58,294 nt of DNA from Candidatus Tectimicrobiota bacterium (GTDB lineage: Bacteria; UBA8248; JACPRG01): the NCBI GenBank assembly GCA_016190025.1, contig JACPRG010000002.1:1-58294 (forward strand), read 5' to 3'. Below, piece by piece: positions 25,387 to 33,206 of this stretch. The notes below the pieces were generated by a model, which saw only the letters and a list, made by a program, of their open reading frames with translations, did not search any database and was not told the DNA's origin. Made by a program: the position numbers and the translations under genes. Numbering within the stretch: the stretch's first letter is position 1; every line of letters starts with the position of its first letter.

Positions 25387-26394
25387 ATGCCTCTCGACCC
25401 CTCCAGAATCCCCGGCTACGTCAAGGGCCAGCCGCCCAACCGGGACGTGTTCGGCAAGATCTCCTATCTGGATGAGCTGGAAGCCATCTGGGGGAGGCGG
25501 TGGGGAGCCCAGTCGAAGATCGGAAAGCTCCGGTACGCGCTGGTGATGCCGCCGACGGAGAACGAGGCCGCGCCCGAGATCCTGGAGGACCCGGTGTTCT
25601 ACGGGCTCCCCGACGGCGTCCCGCCCGACCTCGCGAAAATGAGGGAACAGTACCGGCGTCTCGTCCGGGCCCTCGAACACAACGGGGTGGAGCTGGAGAC
25701 GATGGAGGTCCCCGAGGTCATGATGGGCCCCTACTGCCGCAACCGCATGGTCTGGGCTCCGGCCTCCGCCTTCGTCATCGACGGGGGGGCCATCGTCCCC
25801 CGCTACGGGCTGGCCCCCTGGCGCAAAGGGCTGGAGGCCGTCATCGCGCGCAAGCTCGCCTCCCTCGGCTGCCCGATCCTCTACACCGTCCACGGAAACG
25901 GCATCATGGAGTCGGGGGGAAACATCTTCTTCCTCGACCCCCATCACGCCCTCATCGGCATCGGACCCAGCGGGAACGAGGAAGGCTTCGAGCAGGTGTC
26001 GCACCTCCTCCGCCGCAACGGCGTGAAGGAGATTCACCGTGTGGTCTTCACCGGCGACATCCATCTGGACCTAGTGTTCGGCCTGGTGGACGCCTGGCTG
26101 GCCCTGGTCTACCCGCCGGGCCTCGGCGCGGAGACGATCGATTACCTGAAAGGCAAGGGGATCCGGCTCATCGAGGTCTCCGAGGAGGAGCACGCGAACT
26201 CCGCCTGCAACGTCCTCGCCCTGGAGCCGGGGAAGGTGATCATGTGCGCCGGGAACCCCCAGGCGAACGAGGCGCTGCGGGAGCGGGGCGTGACGGTCAT
26301 CGAAGTCGAGATGGGCGAGTTCGTCCTGGCGGGCGGCGGTCCCCACTGCGCGGTGGGCTGCCTGATCCGGGACCCGGGGCCGCTCCTCCCCTGA
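25387..26394 (+). CDS. Amidinotransferase/DDAH-fold guanidine-group enzyme
   Basis: 335 residues of the pentein superfamily (arginine deiminase, dimethylarginine dimethylaminohydrolase, amidinotransferases). Catalytic positions are recognisable: Glu175 in MESGGNIFF, His226-x-Asp228 in DIHLDLVF, and the nucleophile Cys321 in GGGPHCAVGC. These enzymes attack a guanidino carbon, releasing an amine or transferring an amidino group. Residues 112-140 (GPYCRNRMVWAPASAFVIDG) match the substrate-entry strand. Start at the ATG following AAGGAG. Which guanidino compound is used cannot be told. It converges on the LLM gene that ends at 26431. Confidence 0.88.
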   Translation: MPLDPSRIPGYVKGQPPNRDVFGKISYLDELEAIWGRRWGAQSKIGKLRYALVMPPTENEAAPEILEDPVFYGLPDGVPPDLAKMREQYRRLVRALEHNGVELETMEVPEVMMGPYCRNRMVWAPASAFVIDGGAIVPRYGLAPWRKGLEAVIARKLASLGCPILYTVHGNGIMESGGNIFFLDPHHALIGIGPSGNEEGFEQVSHLLRRNGVKEIHRVVFTGDIHLDLVFGLVDAWLALVYPPGLGAETIDYLKGKGIRLIEVSEEEHANSACNVLALEPGKVIMCAGNPQANEALRERGVTVIEVEMGEFVLAGGGPHCAVGCLIRDPGPLLP

Positions 26395-26430
26395 GACTCC
26401 TCGCCGGCCGGGGAGGCTGGACAATTCCGC

Positions 26431-27459
26431 TCACCGCGGGGGCTTCTCCCCGCCGGCCCTTCCCATGACCGCCCGGGCGAACCCCTCCAGCGTCCGGACC
26501 ATGGACACGCCAGGGGCGGGCACCAGATTCACCAAGAAGCGCCGGACGCCCAGCTCCCGCTCCAGGTCGGCGAACCGCGCGGCGACCTCGGCCGGCGCTC
26601 CGGCGACGGCGAGGACGTCCACCAGCGCGTCCGGGACCCGCCGCGACGCCTCGGGGATGAGGCCGTAGTCCCGCCGGGCCAGGAGGGCCCGCAGGTCTTC
26701 GGGGACGGCGACTCCGGTCGGCTCCAGGAACCGGAAGTCAGGGAAGCTGTTCCACAGCGCCAGGGCCACCATCGGCTTCACGGTCTCCCGCGCGGCCTGG
26801 GGGTCCTCGGCCACGCACACGTCGGCCTCCAGATACACGTGCAGATCCTCCAACGTCCGTCCCGATTTCCGCGCCCCCTCCCGCACCCGCTCGACGGCGG
26901 GCAAAACGCCTTTCGGGACCGACAGGCCCGACAAGAAGACCCCGTCCGCCACCTCTCCGGCCACCGTCAGGTTCAGCGGCCCCCGCGCTCCGATGTAGAT
27001 GGGGATCTGCCGGCCGGGAGAAAAAAACAGGGAGCACGCGGAGACCCCCAGGATCTCTCCCCGATAGGTCACCTTCTCTCCGCTCCACAGCCGCCTCAGG
27101 ATTTCCACGCATTCCCGCAGGGCGACGGCCGGACGGCGCCTCTCGACGCCCATCTCCGCGAACCCCGACCCGCCGGCGCCCAGGCCCAGGATGGTCCGGC
27201 CCCCGGACACCTCGTCCAGGCTGGCCATGGCGACGGCCGTCAACGCCGGATGGCGAGAGTAAGGGTCGGTGAGAAAAGGGCCGAGCAGGAGCTTTTCGGA
27301 GTGAAGGGCGATCTGGGTGAGACCGACGTAGACGTCCCGATAGAACTTCTCGTCGGCGTACCAGGCCTCCCGGTATCCGAGAGACTCGCAGGCCTCGACG
27401 ATCTCCCGGAGCCCGGCCGGGGAGAACCTCCCGACCAGGCCGACGCCGAACGTCGCCAT
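26431..27459 (-). CDS. Luciferase-like (LLM class) flavin-dependent oxidoreductase, copy 2 of the large operon
   Basis: 342 residues forming a TIM barrel of the bacterial luciferase/F420-dependent reductase family. Marks are LGYREAWYADEKF, LLGPFLTDPYSRHP, LGLGAGGSG, ECVEILRRLW and IPIYIGARGP. Members use FMN or F420; the family includes methylene-tetrahydromethanopterin reductase, alkanesulfonate monooxygenase and pyrimidine/pyridine ring-opening oxygenases. It is the last gene of the 14-gene minus-strand run, 32 bases after livF. Its position next to transporter genes suggests action on the imported compound or a downstream intermediate. Confidence 0.88.
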   Translation of the reverse strand: MATFGVGLVGRFSPAGLREIVEACESLGYREAWYADEKFYRDVYVGLTQIALHSEKLLLGPFLTDPYSRHPALTAVAMASLDEVSGGRTILGLGAGGSGFAEMGVERRRPAVALRECVEILRRLWSGEKVTYRGEILGVSACSLFFSPGRQIPIYIGARGPLNLTVAGEVADGVFLSGLSVPKGVLPAVERVREGARKSGRTLEDLHVYLEADVCVAEDPQAARETVKPMVALALWNSFPDFRFLEPTGVAVPEDLRALLARRDYGLIPEASRRVPDALVDVLAVAGAPAEVAARFADLERELGVRRFLVNLVPAPGVSMVRTLEGFARAVMGRAGGEKPPR

Positions 27460-27491
27460 CGCCGTCCCCTCTCCCTTCCGGCGGGATCCGG

Positions 27492-28208
27492 TCAGCCCCC
27501 GAGGTAGGCGGCCCTCACCCGCGCGTCCTTGGCGAGATTCTCGCTGGTGTCGGACAAGACGATCTCCCCCAGTTCGATCACGTAGCCCCGCTGCGCCACC
27601 TGCATGGCCATGAATGCGTTCTGCTCGACCAGGAGAACCGTCGTGCCCCTCTCATGAATCTTGCGGATGATGGAAAAGAGCTGCCGCACCAGGTTGGGCG
27701 CGAGCCCGAGGGAGGGCTCGTCGAGAAGCATGAGCCGGGGGCGGGCCATCAGGGCGCGGCCGATGGCCAGCATCTGCTGTTCCCCCCCGCTGAGCGACCA
27801 GCCCAATTGATTCCGCCGGCCCTCCAGGACCGGGAACAGCTCGTACACCCCCCGCAGGTCTTCCGCGACGGAGGCCCCCCGCCTCCGCCAGGGCGTCGTC
27901 GCGATCTCCAGGTTTTCGTACACCGTCAGGCCGGGAAAGATCCCCCGCCCCTCGGGAACCAAGGCGAGCCCCCGCCTGGCGATCACCTCGGCCCCCAGGC
28001 CGTTCAAGCGGCGCCCCTCCAGAGAGATCTCCCCCTGCCTCGAAGGCAGGAGGCCCGCGAGGGTGCGAAGCAGGGTGGACTTGCCGGCCCCGTTGGCGCC
28101 GATGAGGGTCACCACCTCCCCCGCGCGGACCTCCAGGGTGACTCCCCGCAGGGCGGCCACCTTTCCGTACGAGACGTGCAGGTCTTTCACCTCGAGCAAC
28201 GGGGTCAT
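27492..28208 (-). CDS. livF: Branched-chain amino acid-type ABC transporter ATPase LivF
   Basis: 238-residue ABC ATPase. Walker A GANGAGKST lies near residue 36, the signature is LSGGEQQM, and Walker B is LMLLDEPSLGL, followed by the H-loop region. LivF-type proteins end with the EQNAFMAMQVAQRGYVIELG block, present here. Its ATG overlaps the LivMG stop by four bases (ATGA). It energises the HAAT-family importer made with LivH, LivMG and the binding protein upstream. Confidence 0.94.
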   Translation of the reverse strand: MTPLLEVKDLHVSYGKVAALRGVTLEVRAGEVVTLIGANGAGKSTLLRTLAGLLPSRQGEISLEGRRLNGLGAEVIARRGLALVPEGRGIFPGLTVYENLEIATTPWRRRGASVAEDLRGVYELFPVLEGRRNQLGWSLSGGEQQMLAIGRALMARPRLMLLDEPSLGLAPNLVRQLFSIIRKIHERGTTVLLVEQNAFMAMQVAQRGYVIELGEIVLSDTSENLAKDARVRAAYLGG

Positions 28209-29992
28209 GCCACCTCGCTCCGGGCGCCGTGGCCCAGGTAGGCCTCGATCACGGCGGGATCCCGTCTCACCGCCTCCGGCTTCCCCTCGGCGATCTTCTT
28301 GCCGAAATCCAGAACGGAGATGATGTCGGAGACCTCCATCACGAGGGTCATGTTGTGCTCGACCAGGAGGACCGTCACGCCCAGGCCCCGCAGCTTGCGG
28401 ATCCGGTCCATCAGGCGCTCGGTCTCGGCCGGATTCAACCCGGCCGCGGGCTCATCCAGCATCAGAAGTCTCGGCTCGGTGGCCAGCGCGCGGGCGATCT
28501 CCACCAGGCGCTGCTGCTCGTGGGGCAGACTGTCCGCCCGCACGTGCCGCAATTCCCAGATCCCCAGGAAATCCAGGAGCTCGGCGGCCTCCTGGCGGAT
28601 GCGCCCCTCCTCCCGGCGGGCGCCCGGCGACTGGAGAATCACGCTGGTCAGCCTCCCGCCCATCCGCAGGTTTCTTCCGACCATCACGTTCTCCCAGACC
28701 GTCAGCCGCCGGAACAGACGGATGGTCTGAAAGGTCCGGGCGATCCCCCGCCGGGCCACGACGTGCGGGGGAAGATGGCGGTACTCCCTGCCCAGGAACT
28801 CGATCCGGCCGGCGTCCGGGACGTAGAAGCCGCTGAGCATGTTCAGACAGGTCGTCTTGCCGGAGCCGTTGGGCCCGATCAGCGCGTGGATCTGCCCCTG
28901 GGCGACGGTCAGGTCGACCCCGTCCACCGCCACCAGACCCCCGAATCTCTTGGTCAGGCCCTGCACGCGAAGCAGCGTCCCGTCGGACGGATTCGCCGCC
29001 CCGGAGAGCGGGAGCACGCCCCGGAGCTCGATTCCCGCCTCGGCGGAGCCGGCCGGCCCGGTCTCCTCGCGCGCCCGCAGACGGCGGAGGAGGCCGACGA
29101 TGCCGGCCGGCATGAAGACCACCATCGCCACGATCCCGGCGCCGTATATCAGCATGTAGTACGTCTTCAGGAAGCGGAGCCACTCCGGCAGAAAGGTCAA
29201 GAGCACGCCGCCCACCACCGCGCCGGAGAGGGAGCCCATGCCGCCGATGAGGAGCATGGTCAACACCGAGGCGGAGACCTCGAAGGTGTACACGTCCGGA
29301 CTGATATAGGCGAACAAGTGGGCATAGAGGGAGCCCCCCACCCCGGCCACTGCGGCGCTGAGCGTGAAGGCCAGCACCTTGGTCCGGGTGGAGTTGATCC
29401 CCATCGCCTCCGCGGCCACCTCGGCGTCCCGGACCGCCATGAAGGCGCGCCCGAACCGGGAGCGCTCGAGACGGCGCGAAAAAAGCATGGAGAGCAGGAC
29501 GAACGCCAGGATGAAGTAGTAGAACTGGACGTCGGTCTCGATGGACATCGCCCCCAGGCTCGGCGGGGGCATGCCCGAGATGCCGTCCATCCCCCGGGTC
29601 ACGGCCTGCCAGTTGAAGAAGATGTGCTTCATGATCTCGCCGAAGCCCAGGGTGGCGAGGGCCAGATAGTGCCCCTTGAGCCGCAGGGTGGGCATCCCGA
29701 CGAGGAGACCCGCAACGGCGCTGAGGAGCGCGGCCGCGACCAGGCCGACCCAGAAGGACTGCCCGCCCGAGGTGGTCAGGAGGGCCGAGGCGTAGGAGCC
29801 GATCCCGAAAAATCCCGCGTGCCCCAGGGCGAGCTGTCCGGTGTACCCGAGGACGATGTTCAGGCTGACGACCAGGATGACGTAGATGAGCGCGATGCTC
29901 GACAGCCGGAGGTAGTACCGCCCGGGCATGAAGAGCGGCGCCACAAGGGCCGCGGCGAGAAACAACAAGAAGAGCCCGTAGCGTCTTTGCAC
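28205..29992 (-). CDS. LivM-LivG fusion: ABC permease joined to ATPase
   Basis: 595 residues. About 1-315 is a LivM permease with eight or more hydrophobic helices and the motif LALATLGFGEIMKHIF; about 330-595 is a LivG ATPase with Walker A GPNGSGKTT near 371, a signature region reading LPHEQQRLVEIARAL and Walker B LLMLDEPAAGLNP near 509. Normally these are two genes; here the link around residues 315-330 is continuous, with no internal stop. The GTG start at 29992 comes three bases after the livH stop. In such importers substrates range from branched-chain amino acids to urea, aromatic acids and amides. Confidence 0.93.
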   Translation of the reverse strand: MQRRYGLFLLFLAAALVAPLFMPGRYYLRLSSIALIYVILVVSLNIVLGYTGQLALGHAGFFGIGSYASALLTTSGGQSFWVGLVAAALLSAVAGLLVGMPTLRLKGHYLALATLGFGEIMKHIFFNWQAVTRGMDGISGMPPPSLGAMSIETDVQFYYFILAFVLLSMLFSRRLERSRFGRAFMAVRDAEVAAEAMGINSTRTKVLAFTLSAAVAGVGGSLYAHLFAYISPDVYTFEVSASVLTMLLIGGMGSLSGAVVGGVLLTFLPEWLRFLKTYYMLIYGAGIVAMVVFMPAGIVGLLRRLRAREETGPAGSAEAGIELRGVLPLSGAANPSDGTLLRVQGLTKRFGGLVAVDGVDLTVAQGQIHALIGPNGSGKTTCLNMLSGFYVPDAGRIEFLGREYRHLPPHVVARRGIARTFQTIRLFRRLTVWENVMVGRNLRMGGRLTSVILQSPGARREEGRIRQEAAELLDFLGIWELRHVRADSLPHEQQRLVEIARALATEPRLLMLDEPAAGLNPAETERLMDRIRKLRGLGVTVLLVEHNMTLVMEVSDIISVLDFGKKIAEGKPEAVRRDPAVIEAYLGHGARSEVA

Positions 29993-29995
29993 GGC

Positions 29996-30859
29996 TCACA
30001 CCTTCTCGGCGACGCGTTCCCCGAAGATCCCCTGCGGGAAAAAGACCAGGAACAGGATCAGGATGGTGAACACCAGGGCGTCCTTGTAGACCGTGGAAAC
30101 GAACGCGGCCAGCAGGATCTCCAGGATGCCGATGATCAGCCCGCCGACCACCGCCCCCGGCAGGCTTCCGAACCCCCCGATGACGACCGCGACGAACGCC
30201 TTGAAGATGAGCTGGATGCCCATCTCGATGTCCACCAGGAAGATGGGGGCCACCAGCAGGCCGGCCACCCCCGCCAGCGCCGTGGACAAGATGAAGGTGA
30301 AGCTGATCGTCCTGGAGACCGAGATCCCCATCAACCGGGCCACCTCCTGGTTCTCGGCGGTCGCCCGAAGGCGCCTCCCGAAGGCGGTCCGGAAAAACAT
30401 GCCGTAGAAGAGGACCAGAAGGGCCACCGTCACGCCGAAGATGAACAGGTTCTCGGGTGTGAGGCGCGCCCCCAGGACTTGAACGAATTCGGTCTCGAAC
30501 AGTGACGGCATGGCCTTCGGCGTGGCGCCCCAGACCAGGAGCGCGAGGTTCTGCAAAAAGATGCTGGCCCCGATGGTGGCGATGATGAAGGTGATGAACG
30601 GCTTGTCCCGAAGGGGGTAATACCCCAGGCGCTGGTAGAGATAGCCGACGACGCCCATCACCACGAAGGTGAGAAGGAACACCACGGGGTAAGGCAGCTT
30701 CCAGGAGATGAGCGACACGCCCACGAAGGCGCCCAGCATCACCAGCTCCCCCTGGGCGAAGTTGAGGGCGCTGGTGGCGTTGTAGATCAGGACGAAGCTG
30801 AGGGCCACGAGGCCGTAAATGCACCCCATGGCCAGCCCGGAACCGAAGAGCTGCGCCAT
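29996..30859 (-). CDS. livH: Branched-chain amino acid-type ABC transporter permease LivH
   Basis: 287-residue inner-membrane permease with about eight helices. It carries the LivH hallmarks SGLAMGCIYGLVALSFVLIY, NFAQGELVMLGAF and FKAFVAVVIGGFGSLPGAVVGG. It forms the membrane pore with the LivM half of the fusion protein. The gene begins 70 bases after the binding-protein gene, and that gap holds a perfect 16-bp hairpin. ATG start at 30859. Confidence 0.94.
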   Translation of the reverse strand: MAQLFGSGLAMGCIYGLVALSFVLIYNATSALNFAQGELVMLGAFVGVSLISWKLPYPVVFLLTFVVMGVVGYLYQRLGYYPLRDKPFITFIIATIGASIFLQNLALLVWGATPKAMPSLFETEFVQVLGARLTPENLFIFGVTVALLVLFYGMFFRTAFGRRLRATAENQEVARLMGISVSRTISFTFILSTALAGVAGLLVAPIFLVDIEMGIQLIFKAFVAVVIGGFGSLPGAVVGGLIIGILEILLAAFVSTVYKDALVFTILILFLVFFPQGIFGERVAEKV

Positions 30860-30877
30860 CTTGGAACCTCAACGAGG

Positions 30878-30912
30878 GCGGGAGGCCCGGGGGAAGCCCC
30901 CGGGCCTCCCGC
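30878..30912 (-). promoter_or_regulatory. Perfect 16-bp intercistronic hairpin
   Basis: 30878-30893 pairs without mismatch with 30897-30912 around a three-base loop. No T-run follows on either strand, so it is not a standard terminator. It lies between the binding-protein gene and livH, where such hairpins stabilise the upstream message and raise binding protein relative to permease. Confidence 0.7.
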
Positions 30913-30929
30913 GCCTCTTTCCCTTGGCT

Positions 30930-32099
30930 CTACCGCTCGAAAGGCACAGTGATGGTGGCCTGCGGAATCGCCTGCTTGTTGTCGCCGTAGCGGACGATGG
31001 TCGCGCCGTGGTGCATGTTGCCCTCCTTGTCGGCCTCGTACACGCTGGCGATCCCTTCGTATTTGATCTTGCGCAGGCCCCGGCGGATCTGCTCCGCGCT
31101 CGTCCCGTACTTCCGCATGACTTCGATCAGCGTCTTGGCGAGGTCGTACTCCAGCATGGAATAGACGTCCGGATAGTGGCCGTATTTCTTCTTGAAGCCC
31201 TCCGCGAAGCTCCGGATCTTGGGGTTCGTCGCGCTGTCGGGCGGCTCGGCCGGGACCTCCGCGTAGCGCCCCTTCACGTCCTCGGGCTCGGTGATCTTCA
31301 AGGTCGCCGAGATGCTGAAAGACCCCGAGCCGATCCGGTCCGTGTGGATGTTCAGTTGCCGCATCTGCTTGGCGATGAGGGCCTCGTCGGCCGGATGCCC
31401 CTGGGTCATGATGATGTCGCAGTTGGCGTCGCGCATCTTCAGAAGCTGGGCCGACATGTCCTTGTCCGTGGCCTGGTAGGTCTCGGTCATCAAGGGCTTC
31501 ATCTTGTAGTCCCGCTGGAGGACCTGGATGGTCTCATCCCGGCCGCTGTACCCCCACTCATTGGCCACGAGCAGGATGCAGACGCTCTTCTTCTTCAGGT
31601 TCTCCACCACGAACTTCGTCCACGCGGCCTTGCCGATGCCGTCGTGGTTGGTGAACCGGAACATCCAGGGGCTCCCCTGCTGGGTGATCTTCCGCGTGCC
31701 GGAGACCACCAGGATGGGGACCTTGGCGCGGTTGATGAGGGGCAGAACGGCCATGTTCTGCGTCCCCAGGATGGACCCCAGCACCACTACCGGGTCCGAC
31801 CGCAGGATCTTGTTGAGGCCGTTGACGGCGGTCGTGTTGGAGCGGGCCGAATCCTCCACGACGAGCTCGATCTTGCGGCCGTTGATGCCGCCGGCGGCCT
31901 CCGCCTCTTCGACCGCCATTTTGATGGCCTCCAGCTGCCGCTGGCCGTAGAAGGCCATCGTGGTGGTCAGCGTGAGCAACACCCCGACCTTGACCGGCCC
32001 CTTGCCCTGGGCGGCGGCGGGCCGGGGTGCGCCCCCCAGGGAAACCACCCCGAAAACCACTGCGCAGATGACCGCGAACAAGCCTCTCGCTCCTCTCAT
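30930..32099 (-). CDS. ABC transporter substrate-binding protein, Liv/urea (HAAT) type
   Basis: 389 residues with a signal peptide (MRGARGLFAVICAVVFGVVS, cleavage after AAAQ). The mature part is a type I periplasmic binding protein: VKVGVLLTLTTTMAFYGQ, GGINGRKIELVVEDS, and SRSDPVVVLGS-like core. Length and motifs fit the leucine-binding family (Peripla_BP_6), whose members bind branched-chain amino acids, amides, urea and aromatic acids. Its ATG overlaps the preceding LLM stop by four bases; GGAGG lies upstream. An in-frame extension to 32273 is rejected for lack of a signal peptide at that end. It precedes livH-livMG-livF. Confidence 0.93.
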   Translation of the reverse strand: MRGARGLFAVICAVVFGVVSLGGAPRPAAAQGKGPVKVGVLLTLTTTMAFYGQRQLEAIKMAVEEAEAAGGINGRKIELVVEDSARSNTTAVNGLNKILRSDPVVVLGSILGTQNMAVLPLINRAKVPILVVSGTRKITQQGSPWMFRFTNHDGIGKAAWTKFVVENLKKKSVCILLVANEWGYSGRDETIQVLQRDYKMKPLMTETYQATDKDMSAQLLKMRDANCDIIMTQGHPADEALIAKQMRQLNIHTDRIGSGSFSISATLKITEPEDVKGRYAEVPAEPPDSATNPKIRSFAEGFKKKYGHYPDVYSMLEYDLAKTLIEVMRKYGTSAEQIRRGLRKIKYEGIASVYEADKEGNMHHGATIVRYGDNKQAIPQATITVPFER

Positions 32100-33136
32100 G
32101 ATCGCGCCTCCTCCAGCCGTGCCTTGAAATTCCGGGACTTCCCACCGGCTCCATTCTGACCGCCACCGATGATCTTCAGCAACCCGCCCCACAGGGCGGG
32201 GGTCTTCGCCAAAGGGCGCAGGACGAGCAGATCGAGACCCGTCTCCGCAAAGGACGCCAACCCCGCCCGGCACTCCTCTTCATGGCCCGCCACCGCGTGC
32301 TGCGCGACGACCTCGTCCGGGATGAGCGTCCTCGCCCGCTCCCAGTCCCCATCGTTCATCGCCCCGGTGATCCCGTCCAGGTCGAGCTTCGCGCCCATGA
32401 CCTCCATGTACGGGTCGAGACACCGGCTCCCGAACAGGAACAGAAGACGGCCCCGGGCGGCCTCCATCGCCTCCTCCCGGTCCTCCCCGAGGGCGCACAG
32501 AAGGAAGGCGCTGATCTCGATGTCCTCCCGCTTCCGTCCGGTCCTCCTCGCCCCTTCCAGGACGCGCTCGATGGCCCACCGGTAATACGCCGGGGTGCAC
32601 GCCGCGGAAAGGCACACCCCGTCCGCGATCTCCCCGGCCAGGCGGAGCATCTCCGGCCCCACGGCCGCCAGGTGGATGGGGACGGGGGGATCGGGCCTCA
32701 CCGAGAGCCTCGCCGAGCGCAGGGGGAAAATCTCCCCGTCGTAGTGGACCGTCTCCCCGGAAAAGAGCAGCCTCGTCGCCTCCACCGCCTCGCGGATCGT
32801 CCTCAGCGGGCGGGTCATCCGCATGCCGAGCTCCTCCAGGCCGGCGGGCGCCCCGGCCCCGTACATCAGGACGACCCGGCCGGGAAAGGCCTCGTTCAGG
32901 GTGGCGGCCGCCATCGCCGTCATCATCGGATGCCGCAGATAAGGGCTGAGCGCCGTCGGGACCGCCCGCATCCGCTCGGTCACCCCCAGGAAGGCGGCGG
33001 CCCCCACCAGGGCGTCCCTGTGCTCCACGTGCTCGGCGAAAAAGACCGTGCCGATGCCCGCGGCCTCCGCCCGGGGGAGGAACTCCATCATCGTCCCCAT
33101 GGGGTCCATCCCGCTGAACGTCAAGCCCAGGCGCAA
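32096..33136 (-). CDS. Luciferase-like (LLM class) flavin-dependent oxidoreductase, copy 1 of the large operon
   Basis: 346 residues of the luciferase-like family: RLGLTFSGMDPMG at the start, then IGTVFFAEHVEHRDALVG, TALSPYLRHP and IPIHLAAVGPEML-like segments. The start is uncertain. I chose TTG at 33136, which puts the first barrel strand at the N-terminus with GGGAGAA upstream; longer in-frame starts run into the molybdenum-subunit gene. The stop overlaps the binding-protein ATG by four bases. The gene lies between the molybdenum hydroxylase and the importer, so an oxygenation step after ring hydroxylation is a reasonable inference. FMN versus F420 use is undecided. Confidence 0.85.
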   Translation of the reverse strand: MRLGLTFSGMDPMGTMMEFLPRAEAAGIGTVFFAEHVEHRDALVGAAAFLGVTERMRAVPTALSPYLRHPMMTAMAAATLNEAFPGRVVLMYGAGAPAGLEELGMRMTRPLRTIREAVEATRLLFSGETVHYDGEIFPLRSARLSVRPDPPVPIHLAAVGPEMLRLAGEIADGVCLSAACTPAYYRWAIERVLEGARRTGRKREDIEISAFLLCALGEDREEAMEAARGRLLFLFGSRCLDPYMEVMGAKLDLDGITGAMNDGDWERARTLIPDEVVAQHAVAGHEEECRAGLASFAETGLDLLVLRPLAKTPALWGGLLKIIGGGQNGAGGKSRNFKARLEEARS

Positions 33137-33206
33137 GCTCGTCTTCTCCCTCTTCGGCCGTTCGACCGCTCCCGACCCGAGGCGATCCGCCTCCCTCGTG
33201 TTTCCC

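Noticed and set aside
28229..30505. A 758-codon plus-strand frame over the Liv genes
   Set aside because: Shadow with repetitive His/Asp/Gly-rich text and no recognisable domain; livF, livMG and livH are certain on the other strand.
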